The notes under the pieces were generated by a model. The model made no database searches. It was not told the DNA's origin and saw nothing but the letters and a program-made list of their open reading frames with translations. Below, piece by piece: positions 18,695 through 25,971 of a stretch of DNA of 64,000 nucleotides. The DNA lies in assembly GCA_002842735.1 (NCBI GenBank), contig PHEB01000003.1:62001-126000 (forward strand), read 5' to 3'. The first letter of the stretch is position 1. The number at the start of each line of letters is the position of its first letter. The translations under genes and the position numbers were made by a program. Source of the DNA: Alphaproteobacteria bacterium HGW-Alphaproteobacteria-7 (GTDB lineage Bacteria; Pseudomonadota; Alphaproteobacteria; Sphingomonadales; Sphingomonadaceae).

Positions 18695-19759
18695 TCAGAC
18701 ACGGCTATACCATGTCGCCTTGCCGCTACCGTGCCGGACAAGATGGTTGGCCGATACCAGCATCTGCAAATGCTTCTTCACCGTGTTTCGGTTTGCGCCG
18801 GTCACATCGACGACCTGGGCGTTAGTGATCCGCCCATGCGCTTTCGTCAGCTCAAGAATCTGGACTGCGAGTTCGGGCAACCGCTCGACCATCAACCGTT
18901 CGCGGGCGATCTTCGCCTCAAGCCGCGTCTTTTGCTGCCGGAGTGACTGGAGGAAATAGACGATCCACGGCTGCCATGCGGGCGCTTCGCTGCGGATTGT
19001 GCCCTGCGTCCGCCGCAACCCCAGATAATAGCCCTCCTTGCTCGCCTCGATGACGCTTTCGAGCGAGGAGTAAGGCACATAGGCATAACCGCTGCGCAGC
19101 AAGAGCAAGGTGGTCAGCACCCGCGACAAACGGCCATTGCCATCCTGAAACGGATGGATTTCGAGAAAGACGACGGTGAAGATCGCTATAACAAGCAGCG
19201 GATGAAGATGCTTGCTATCCAGTGCCTCATTCAGCCATTCGACCAGTTCGGCCATCAGACGCGGTGTGTCGAACGGCGTCGCTGTCTCGAACACCACGCC
19301 CACCTCCTTGCCGTCAGCATCGAAGGCGACGACGTGGTTGGTATTGGTCTTGTAGTTGCCGCGATGCCGCGCATCCTTGTTGCTGTGCGCGAGCAAGTCA
19401 CGGTGCAACTGCCGGATATGGTTTTCGGTCGGCGTAATCGCGCCGAACGATGCGAAGATCGTTTCCATCACATCGGCATAGCCCGCCACTTCCTGCTCGT
19501 CGCGGGTGGCGAAGTGGCGCACCTCGATGTTGGAAAGCAGCCGCTCGACATCGCTGTCGGACAGCTTGCTCCCCTCGATCCGTGTCGAGGAGCCTATGCT
19601 TTCAATCGTCGCCACGCGCCGCAGCGCTGACAGGCGATCAGGCGCGAGCGTTCCCAGCGCGCGCCAAGCACCTTTGAACTCGTCGATCTCGGCGATCAGC
19701 GAGAGTATTTGCGGCGTGATGGTCAGCGAGTCCGTAACGATGGGCATACCCGCATTCAT
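18695..19759 (-). CDS. Fic-domain protein 1 (class II, with C-terminal winged helix)
   Basis: Fic enzymes transfer AMP or related groups to target proteins. This 354-residue protein has the active motif HPFQDGNGRLSR and an N-terminal inhibitory-type motif, SSTRIEGS, which makes it class II (self-inhibited). The C-terminus ITNAQVVDVTGANRNTVKKHLQMLVSANHLVRHGSGKATWY is a winged-helix DNA-binding region. ATGs at 19759 and 19747 are both possible; the second is favoured if the repeat at 19760-19776 is an operator. It is in the integrative element, and no separate antitoxin gene is adjacent. The target is unknown. Confidence 0.88.
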   Translation of the reverse strand: MNAGMPIVTDSLTITPQILSLIAEIDEFKGAWRALGTLAPDRLSALRRVATIESIGSSTRIEGSKLSDSDVERLLSNIEVRHFATRDEQEVAGYADVMETIFASFGAITPTENHIRQLHRDLLAHSNKDARHRGNYKTNTNHVVAFDADGKEVGVVFETATPFDTPRLMAELVEWLNEALDSKHLHPLLVIAIFTVVFLEIHPFQDGNGRLSRVLTTLLLLRSGYAYVPYSSLESVIEASKEGYYLGLRRTQGTIRSEAPAWQPWIVYFLQSLRQQKTRLEAKIARERLMVERLPELAVQILELTKAHGRITNAQVVDVTGANRNTVKKHLQMLVSANHLVRHGSGKATWYSRV

Positions 19760-19816
19760 ACCCACAAATATCCATAAATGCAACCATGGCCGCAAGCCGA
19801 CCCATAAATACCCATA
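19760..19816. promoter_or_regulatory. Two 17-bp near-identical direct repeats upstream of Fic 1
   Basis: ACCCACAAATATCCATA (19760-19776) and ACCCATAAATACCCATA (19800-19816) differ at two positions and are 40 bp apart start to start. They lie at the Fic 1 promoter/start. They could bind the Fic protein's own winged helix or another regulator. Confidence 0.45.
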
Positions 19817-19840
19817 GGCCTCTGCTCATTGGGGGCCGAA

Positions 19841-20302
19841 CTATAGTTTGGGCAGCCGTCGCACGACTGTAGAAAATTGAACGATGGCCGTGTCGGTCGA
19901 TGCGAACGGCGAAAAGCGATCAACCACGGTTTCAAGTGCTTGCACGTCGCAAGCGACTACTTTTGCCAGAAAGCAATCTTCGCCGGTGACGTGATCGGCT
20001 TCGACAACCTCCGGCGTATCGATAAGCATTTGCGCCAACCGTTTTACTTCGCCGGGTCTGGCGTGCATCCGAACATATGCAGCGATGCCGAGACCAAAGA
20101 CTTTGGGATCGACCAATACTGTATAACCCCGGATTGCACCCGCATCCTCCAGCTTGTGAATCCGCTCGGTCACGCTGGGGCTGGACATTCCGATCTTGTC
20201 GGCAAGGTCGCGGATCGTCATGCGGCCGTCTTCGGTTAGCGCCGCAATTATATCTCGATCTATAGCATCGAGGCGCCGGGTTACATAACGGCTTCGGTTC
20301 AT
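19841..20302 (-). CDS. Lrp/AsnC-family transcriptional regulator
   Basis: This 153-residue protein looks complete. The N-terminal HTH reads LDAIDRDIIAALTEDGRMTIRDLADKIGMSSPSVTERIHKLEDAGAIRGYTVLVDP, and the RAM-type ligand domain runs to about residue 145 (VVEADHVTGEDCFLAKVVACDVQALETVVDRF). Such proteins act as octamers and sense amino acids. It lies inside the integrative element between Fic 1 and the VirB4 fragment and has no obvious partner gene, so its target is unknown. Confidence 0.88.
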   Translation of the reverse strand: MNRSRYVTRRLDAIDRDIIAALTEDGRMTIRDLADKIGMSSPSVTERIHKLEDAGAIRGYTVLVDPKVFGLGIAAYVRMHARPGEVKRLAQMLIDTPEVVEADHVTGEDCFLAKVVACDVQALETVVDRFSPFASTDTAIVQFSTVVRRLPKL

Positions 20303-20515
20303 AATTAGCCCCTAGCTGGATGACACCAGCGGGGCCTTGTGATTGCGAAGGCAAATGTTGGTTTTCGCCTTATTTCCGTGAACTTGCCTCAAGAATCGAC
20401 TGTCAGCGAACCCACCCAGCGACGCGATGAACCCAGTCCGCAGGATCAAGATTAAAGGTCAAAGTTCGGTAGCGGCTTCGATTGGCAAGTCGAAACGGCG
20501 GCAACGCCTTTCTGA
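20303..20515. other. Intergenic stretch in the element, no gene seen
   Basis: I see no open frame with recognisable protein between the Lrp/AsnC start and the VirB4 fragment. It probably holds the promoter of the regulator and deletion-junction sequence. Confidence 0.4.
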
Positions 20516-21018
20516 ATCCATAACCGCGCGGTCAGTCAGGCCGATGCGCTGATTGATGCTTGCGATGACCTGATGTCGAACCGCTTTGTGCTAGGCGATC
20601 ACCACTTCACGCTCGCGGTCTATGCCGACAGCATGAAGGGCTTGCGCGATCATATGTCGGTCGCACGGGCGGCACTTGCCGATACCGGCATGGTGGCAGC
20701 GCGCGAAGGGGCGGCTCTTGAAGCAGCCTATTGGTCGCAGCTCGTCGGCAATTTTGCATGGCGCGCCCGGCCTGCACCCATCACCTCGCTCAACTTTGCC
20801 GCCTTCTCACCTTTCCATACATTCCCGGCAGGAAGTGCCAGCGGTAATCATTGGGGCGATGCCATCGCGTTGCTCAAGACCAACGCCCGAAGCCCCTATT
20901 TCTTCAATTTTCACAAAGGCGATTTGGGCCATACCCTCATCATCGGCCCGTCGGGCGGCGGCAAGACAGTGTTGCTCAACTTCCTGATGGCGCAGACAGA
21001 AAAGACCGGCGCACGGCA
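20516..21018 (+). pseudogene. Internal fragment of a VirB4/TrbE-type conjugation ATPase
   Basis: The frame VSQADALIDACDDLMSNRFVLGDHHFTLAVY through SPYFFNFHKGDLGHTLIIGPSGGGKTVLLNFLMAQTEKTGA is the middle of a type IV secretion ATPase (TrbE/VirB4), including Walker A GPSGGGKT. Both ends are missing: a stop lies upstream at 20513 and the homology stops near 21018, where a helicase fragment begins on the other strand. The open frame continues but encodes antisense of that fragment. This is a relic of a conjugative element. Confidence 0.8.
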
Positions 21019-21019
21019 G

Positions 21020-22160
21020 ATAAGGCAGGCGCAGACCGCGCCCGATGCTCTGCTCGATCAGCGTTCGCGCATTGGCGGCGCGGAGCGGAATGATCGTGTA
21101 AAGGTTGGTGACGTCCCAACCTTCCTTGAGCATGTTGACGTGGATGACGATCTCGACCGGATTGTCATTCTGTTCCACCGTCAACAGCTTTTCGACCGTC
21201 TCCTCTTCCTTCACACTGGAGTCGACCTGGATCACCTTGTCGGCATAGCGGCCTTCAAAGAAGGCGTCGGACTGGATCAACCGGGTCAGCTCCGCCGCGT
21301 GGGTAGTATCGCGCGCGATCACCAGAACGAAAGGCTTGACGATACGCTCGCCATTCTCGCGAGCATAGGTTTCCAGATCGACCTTGACGCTTTCGTGCAG
21401 GCGAACGCCATCTTCCAGCTTCATCGTCTGGATCGCTTCGGGCGATTTGCCTGCCGGATTGAAATCCTTGCGGGTGACGACCGCTGGCTCCTTGACGAAG
21501 CCATCCTCCATCGCACGGGCAAGAGGGTAGTCGAGGATGACATTCTTGAACGCGACCGGACCGCGCGTGCTTTCAACAAATGGAGTCGCGGTCAACTCCA
21601 AGCCAAGCACCGGCTTCAATTCGTTGATCGCGCGCATCCCGGCCGTTGCGCGGTAGCGGTGCGATTCGTCCATCAACAGCACCAGATCTGGCAGGCTCGC
21701 CAGATAGTCGAAATAGCTCTCGCCGATTTCTTCACGGAACGAGCGAATGCGCGGGCTTCGCCCGCCCCGCACTTCCGACGAGATTTTGGCGATATTGAAA
21801 ATGTTGATCGTGGTGGGGAACAGATTGCCGCCCGAGGCAATCTGCCGCTCATAGGTTTCGCCGGTGGTCAGCACCGGCGGCGAGATGGCAAACTCGGCAA
21901 TGCCCTTGAACACGTATTTTCCGGTGTTCGGCGTGAAGTCGGCGATCAGCTTGTTGTAGATCGTCAGGTTCGGCGCGAGGACGAAGAAATTATTGATGCC
22001 GTGGGCAATCTTCAAATAGGCGATGAACGCGCCCATCAGCCGTGTTTTGCCGACGCCGGTGGCCAGGGCGAAGCACAGCGACGGAAAATCACGCTCGAAA
22101 TCGACAACGCCGGGATACTCGCTGGCGATGATGTCCATCGCGGCAGAAAGATCGGTCGAA
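21020..22160 (-). pseudogene. Fragment of a DEAD/DEAH (type III restriction Res-like) helicase
   Basis: About 380 residues are recognisable. They show Walker A CFALATGVGKTRLMGAFIAYL, the DEAH-like box LLMDESHRYRA, motif III LTATPF, and motifs V-VI (VNMLKEGWDVTNLYTIIPLRAANARTLIEQSIGRGLRLPY). The upstream N-terminal region and all sequence after LRLPY, including any nuclease domain, are absent. The left end abuts the VirB4 fragment on the opposite strand and the right end abuts an SNF2 fragment. It is broken at both ends and unlikely to work. Confidence 0.75.
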
Positions 22161-22164
22161 CGGG

Positions 22165-22865
22165 TCGGCGTTGCGCATCTTGAGCTTCTCGCGCACCTCG
22201 TCATCAAAATTTTCGAGCAGTTTGCGCCGCGCGTGGGTCATTGCCTCGTTGATCTCAAGGGTGAGTTCGAGCTGGAGTTCATCGAAAGCGGACTTGATCT
22301 CGGCAGTCTGGCGGCATTGTTGGTAGATACCGGCAATCCGTTTCTCAAAATCGACGCCAGATTCAATGGCTCCAAGCACCTCGTCGCTCGCTCCGAAAAC
22401 GCCCTCGAAAAGCTCGAATTTCTCGGACAGCAACTGATAAACTCGCTGGTCGGCTTCGTTCTTCCGATTGAGGAAATTGACGACGACGACATCATGCTTC
22501 TGGCCGTAGCGATGGCAACGCCCGATGCGCTGCTCGATACGCTGCGGATTCCAGGGCAGGTCATAGTTCACGACCATTGAGCAGAATTGGAGATTGATGC
22601 CCTCGGCTCCGGCCTCAGTGGCGATCATAATCCTGCCCTGCTCGCGAAAATAATCGACCAAGGCAGACCGCATATCTGCGGTTCTCGATCCGGTGACGCG
22701 ATCCGAACCTTCGTGGCGGGACACCCATTCGCGGTAAATCGCCTTCGATTGATCGTCGGTGTTGGTGCCGTTGAACAGGACTACGGCCAACTTGTCACTG
22801 CTGTCTGATGATCGACGCCGCATAAGATCGCTAGCCAAGTATTTTGAGTGATAATCTGTAATCAT
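22165..22865 (-). pseudogene. C-terminal fragment of an SNF2-family helicase
   Basis: The helicase C-terminal lobe is present: VVLFNGTNTDDQSKAIYREWVSRHEGSDRVTGS, MIATEAGAEGINLQFCSMVVNYDLPWNPQRIEQRIGRCHRYGQ, then LLENFDDEVREKLKMR. The N-terminal SNF2 ATPase lobe with Walker A and the DEAH box is missing, and the C-terminus is cut near 22165. An ATG at 22865 follows the Fic 2 stop by 1 nt, so the fragment may be translated. Full homologues often belong to defence-type helicase loci; this copy looks inactive. Confidence 0.75.
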
Positions 22866-22866
22866 T

Positions 22867-24000
22867 TCATTCTTCACTTGCACTGTGATCGGCCGTTATT
22901 CTAGCGGCAAGTCGATACCGCGCGTAGCGACGTTCGCCGGTGCGAATGAGCGCCTCTTTTTCAACAAGATCGGCCAGATCGCGCGTCGTAGTGGCAAGAC
23001 TGGCATCTGTGATCGTCCGATAATTCTCGGCGCTCAACCCGCCCGCAAACCCGTCCGGACCTTCCCGGAACATGCGAAGCAAAGCCTTTTCCTGACGTTC
23101 GTTGATCTCGCCGCGCAAACGATCGAGTAGCCGCGTCTTGTCGATCAGGAAGCGGATGCGGGTGATCGTTCGCGCCTGCGCCTCAATGACAATATCGGCA
23201 AACCATGTCAGCCAGGCATCGATTTCGTTGCTCTGGCTGCCAAGCTGAAGCGCGGCGTAATAGGCTTTGCGATGCCGATGGATCGTTTCCGCGAGTGCTG
23301 TCAGCGTCGGGGCCGCAAGGCTTTGAGCCAATGCCTTTTCAGCAATCGCGCGACCGATCCGACCATTGCCGTCCTCAAAGGGATGGATGCTCTCGAACCA
23401 CAAGTGCGAGATTGCGGCCCGAGTGATTGCGGGCAGCGGGTTCGGCATCGTCGGCGCACTGTCGTTGAACCACTCGATGAAGCGGGACATTTCCATCGGA
23501 ACGGTATCCGACGGCGGTGCCTCGAAATGCACACGTGGCGCATGGAGTGCGCCCGAAACGATCTGCATCGCATCTTCGTGCGTCCGGTAGCGCCCGACAT
23601 CGGCAATGTCGCGACGCCCGTTCATCAGCATTGCGTGCCACGCGAACAGGGTCAAATCGTCGAGCGGCGCGGCATGGTTACGATAGACATCGGCCATGAG
23701 TTCGGCCGCGCCCGCCTCTGCCGCGCTTGCGCGGCGCTGGTCGGCGGCAAAGCCCAGATGCCGTGCGAGCGATGACTGGACGCTGGCACGGTCAAGGATT
23801 TCGCCCTCAATGGCAGAGCTATCGACAACTTCCTGCGAGATCAGTTCGATAGTAAGGCCATCGCGCTCATCGGAGTCGAGGTGGTGGAGCGCGCCAATGA
23901 CGACGCCAGAGCCTTTCAGGAATTGCTCTTCTGACGCGCGGATGCGATCCGCGTCGAAGTGGAAATCAGGCCAGTCGGGAAGTTGCCAATTCCAGCGCAT
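22867..24000 (-). CDS. Fic-domain protein 2 (DUF4172-type, class II)
   Basis: This is a 377-residue Fic protein. The N-terminal DUF4172-like segment opens MRWNWQLPDWPDFHFDADRI. The inhibitory-type helix has SSAIEGE near residue 65, and the active motif is HPFEDGNGRIGR near residue 210. A C-terminal winged-helix-like part follows (GLSAENYRTITDASLATTTRDLADLVEKEALIRTGERRYARYRL). All motif residues (H, F, D/E, GNG, R) are intact, so it should be able to modify a target. A three-site operator-like array lies just upstream. It is in the integrative element beside an SNF2 remnant. Confidence 0.88.
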   Translation of the reverse strand: MRWNWQLPDWPDFHFDADRIRASEEQFLKGSGVVIGALHHLDSDERDGLTIELISQEVVDSSAIEGEILDRASVQSSLARHLGFAADQRRASAAEAGAAELMADVYRNHAAPLDDLTLFAWHAMLMNGRRDIADVGRYRTHEDAMQIVSGALHAPRVHFEAPPSDTVPMEMSRFIEWFNDSAPTMPNPLPAITRAAISHLWFESIHPFEDGNGRIGRAIAEKALAQSLAAPTLTALAETIHRHRKAYYAALQLGSQSNEIDAWLTWFADIVIEAQARTITRIRFLIDKTRLLDRLRGEINERQEKALLRMFREGPDGFAGGLSAENYRTITDASLATTTRDLADLVEKEALIRTGERRYARYRLAARITADHSASEE

Positions 24001-24019
24001 GATCGATAAGACACCTTTC

Positions 24020-24073
24020 TATCAATCACGATGTAGCCCAATTATGATTGATAAAGCGATAGCCAATCAATCA
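24020..24073. promoter_or_regulatory. Three ATCAATCA/TGATTGAT sites upstream of Fic 2
   Basis: ATCAATCA at 24021-24028, TGATTGAT at 24045-24052 and ATCAATCA at 24066-24073. The first two form a perfect 9-bp inverted repeat (TATCAATCA ... TGATTGATA). Centre spacings are 24 and 21 bp, about two helical turns. The array starts 20 nt upstream of the Fic 2 ATG and is a likely operator. Confidence 0.55.
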
Positions 24074-24270
24074 CCAAAGGCACATTGTCGCTTCGCGTGG
24101 TCAATTTGTGGCGATGGCCGCACCCCGGATGGGCTGCCAAGTGCCAGCATGACAATGCCGTTCGATTGTCATTTCGCGCAGCGGAGCGCGGGACGTGCGA
24201 CCCCAGGCGATCCGCTGATGCAGGCTCCTGTCCCCCGTGCGGTGGACTTTACAGAGCCTGCTATCTTAGA

Positions 24271-24355
24271 TGGTGCGGGCGGTGGGAATCGAACCCACAC
24301 TCCTTGCGGAACGGGATTTTGAATCCCGCGCGTCTACCAATTCCACCACGCCCGC
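24271..24355 (-). tRNA. tRNA-Leu(CAA), intact, inside the integrative element
   Basis: A complete 85-nt class II tRNA: acceptor strands GCGGGCG/CGCCCGC, D arm GTGGTGGAATTGGTAGAC, anticodon stem CGGGA/TCCCG with loop TTCAAAA (anticodon CAA), long variable arm, T loop GTTCGATTC and encoded CCA. It has the same anticodon as the split host tRNA. It lies 12 nt past the integrase stop on the same strand. Confidence 0.93.
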
Positions 24356-24366
24356 GTTGCGACATG

Positions 24367-24394
24367 CCTATAGCGTCGCCACCAAAACACGCAA
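24367..24394 (-). promoter_or_regulatory. Candidate promoter for the intact tRNA-Leu(CAA)
   Basis: On the minus strand TTGCGT (24389-24394), a 16-nt spacer and TATAGG (24367-24372) form a sigma-70-like promoter. The -10 ends 11 nt before the mature tRNA. It overlaps the 3' end of the integrase gene. This is visual matching only. Confidence 0.35.
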
Positions 24395-25687
24395 CGGCAA
24401 ACATAAACAAGGCAGCCTATGTTGTTGCCTTCGCGGCCTTCTTTCGGGCCGCGCCTTACGAACATTGACGGCGGATGCGTCGATGTTGTTCTTCAAATGC
24501 CGCCCGTAAAACTTCTCGATCATCTCGACACTGGTGCGGCAGTTCTTGGCGACCTGATAAATGTCCGCGCCTTCGAGCAATCGCAGGCAGATATAGGTAT
24601 GGCGCAGGCTGTAGCAGGTGCGGATGTGGCCATCGCGGTCGAACTTCAGATTCAGCTCGTCGAGGACCGTATTCATCAACTCGCGCGGCGACTTCCCGAA
24701 TATCCGGTCGGTCGGTTTGAGCTGCTTGCGCTTGCGGACTCGCTCGAAGGGCAGGATCGCACCGGGCATCGACTTGCAGAAACCGACCCCGCGCTTGCCG
24801 CGCACCTCGATCTCCAGGATGCGCTCGCCGGTCGATTCGTCATTCACGATCTTGACGTCCCGGAGCTCAAGCCGTGCGGACTCGTCGGGACGAAGCCCCG
24901 TGTTGCCCATGAACAAAACATAATCGTGGAAGGTCTCGCAAACTTCACGCCAGCGCGGCTTTGGCGGGTTCTTCGCCCGCTCGCGCGTAGCCTCATAAAG
25001 CATCTTGTATTCCTCGGGCGAGAACCACGCGCGATGCTCGACCTTGCCGGAAGTCTTATACGGCGCGGACATATCGGGCAGCGCCGCGATCCAGCCCTTG
25101 CGGTTGGCGGTTTTCAACACCTGACGGAGCGTGACGATTTCGTGATGCAGGGTGGCACGGGCAGGCTTCTTCGGCTTGCCGGTCTTTGGATCGAGCCGCG
25201 ATGTTTGACGGTGCGCCCGATACTCCTGCACTTTGCCAGCGGTAATGTCCTCAAGGGCCGTGTTACCAAAGAACGGCAACAGATGGACGCGGATTATGTC
25301 GGACTTCGACGCCACATACCCCGCATTGCGCTCGCCCAACGTGATAACCTCGAACTCGCTGGTGAACGCTTTAGCGGCATCCTCGAAGCTGGGGCCGGTT
25401 GGCGTTCGCCTTCGCCGCCCATCGGTCGGCGCGCCGGGTCCGGCGATAAGAGGCTGGACGGGGACGTCCAGCAAGGGAAGGCCGCCGCGTCGGCGTTGGC
25501 GATCTTCGACGCATCGCTCCATATACCAATCGCGGGCAAAATCCTTGGCCGCGGCAAGGCTCGTCTCCTTGGTCGTCTGCCGGTGGTTGCGACTTCCCAG
25601 GTAGGTTGCGCATTGCCAGTAGCGGCTGCCCTCACGCCGGTAAACGTGGAGCGCACCATCCATTAGCTCATGGGTTTCAAATGGCAT
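24368..25687 (-). CDS. int: Tyrosine recombinase/integrase of the element
   Basis: This site-specific integrase of about 439 residues should catalyse integration at the tRNA-Leu core. The N-terminal part is an AP2-like/SAM-like DNA-binding region (YWQCATYLGSRNHRQTTKETSLAAAKDFARDWYMERC). The catalytic domain shows GNTGLRPDESARLELRDV (first Arg), YSLRHTYICLRLLEG (box II) and the Tyr in VEMIEKFYGRHL. I chose the ATG at 25687 (MPFETHEL). The longer TTG start at 25750 would translate the arm repeats. The gene begins 109 bp inside the right core, the usual place for int. Confidence 0.9.
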   Translation of the reverse strand: MPFETHELMDGALHVYRREGSRYWQCATYLGSRNHRQTTKETSLAAAKDFARDWYMERCVEDRQRRRGGLPLLDVPVQPLIAGPGAPTDGRRRRTPTGPSFEDAAKAFTSEFEVITLGERNAGYVASKSDIIRVHLLPFFGNTALEDITAGKVQEYRAHRQTSRLDPKTGKPKKPARATLHHEIVTLRQVLKTANRKGWIAALPDMSAPYKTSGKVEHRAWFSPEEYKMLYEATRERAKNPPKPRWREVCETFHDYVLFMGNTGLRPDESARLELRDVKIVNDESTGERILEIEVRGKRGVGFCKSMPGAILPFERVRKRKQLKPTDRIFGKSPRELMNTVLDELNLKFDRDGHIRTCYSLRHTYICLRLLEGADIYQVAKNCRTSVEMIEKFYGRHLKNNIDASAVNVRKARPERRPRRQQHRLPCLCLPLRVLVATL

Positions 25688-25703
25688 TCCGAAGTCCCCA
25701 AAA

Positions 25704-25722
25704 TGTGTAAGACTTGTGTAAG
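25704..25722 (+). repeat. Two TGTGTAAG arm-type integrase repeats (right arm)
   Basis: TGTGTAAG at 25704-25711 and 25715-25722, same orientation and sequence as the four left-arm copies. They lie between the integrase start and the right core, where binding could also repress int. Confidence 0.65.
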
Positions 25723-25796
25723 TCTTTTTGGAAACCTCGTCCTTGCTCAAATTGTTGGTTTTACAGGGTTTTTGGCTTAGATTTTTAGGCTAACCG

Positions 25797-25811
25797 CGAT
25801 TTTGAGTGGGG
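25797..25811. repeat. att core, right copy
   Basis: CGATTTTGAGTGGGG, identical to 18459-18473, in the same orientation. Confidence 0.85.
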
Positions 25812-25838
25812 CGCGTCTACCAATTCCACCACAGGGGC
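25797..25838 (-). pseudogene. 5' half of split tRNA-Leu(CAA), right element junction
   Basis: The minus strand reads GCCCCTG, then the D arm TGGTGGAATTGGTAGACGCG, then CCCCA and the anticodon loop CTCAAAA, and then enters the element. GCCCCTG complements the acceptor strand of the 3' half at 18416. The 5' anticodon-stem strand CCCCA does not pair with TCGAG of the 3' half. Confidence 0.85.
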
Positions 25839-25856
25839 GCCTGCGCGGGAGCGGGC

Positions 25857-25885
25857 CTGTTAGCGAGGTGTGCGATCCCTATCAA
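25857..25885 (-). promoter_or_regulatory. Promoter of the interrupted tRNA-Leu
   Basis: On the minus strand TTGATA (25880-25885), 17 nt, TAACAG (25857-25862), then 18 nt to the 5' end of the tRNA half. It resembles a sigma-70 promoter, so the truncated 5' half is probably still transcribed into the element end. Confidence 0.4.
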
Positions 25886-25899
25886 GCGCCAAGCGGCAT

Positions 25900-25915
25900 T
25901 GTTTCACGTGAAACA
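25900..25915. promoter_or_regulatory. parS: parS centromere site (ParB binding)
   Basis: TGTTTCACGTGAAACA is a perfect 16-bp palindrome identical to the conserved bacterial parS consensus. ParB loads here for chromosome segregation. It is intergenic, between the tRNA-Leu promoter and the end of suhB. parS sites usually cluster near the replication origin; parAB are not in the window. Confidence 0.9.
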
Positions 25916-25971
25916 TTGGCCTGGATGGGGTCTAGCAGGGGTCTAGGCAGGGTCTGGAGCGTTCTGCGACC

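Larger units (their letters stand above)
18459..25811. mobile_element. 7.3-kb integrative element inserted in the tRNA-Leu(CAA) anticodon loop
   Basis: Both ends carry the 15-bp core CGATTTTGAGTGGGG in direct orientation (18459-18473 and 25797-25811), each inside half of the same tRNA-Leu. TGTGTAAG repeats occur 55-110 bp inside each end and look like integrase arm-type sites. A tyrosine integrase lies next to the right end. Cargo: Fic protein 1, an Lrp/AsnC regulator, a VirB4/TrbE fragment, a type III-like helicase fragment, an SNF2 fragment, Fic protein 2 and an intact tRNA-Leu(CAA). No relaxase or complete transfer gene is seen, so it looks like a decayed element that cannot move itself by conjugation. 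Confidence 0.85.

Noticed and set aside
21026-22183. Continuation of the VirB4 fragment frame to 536 codons
   Set aside because: Beyond 21018 it is antisense of the helicase fragment and not VirB4-like.
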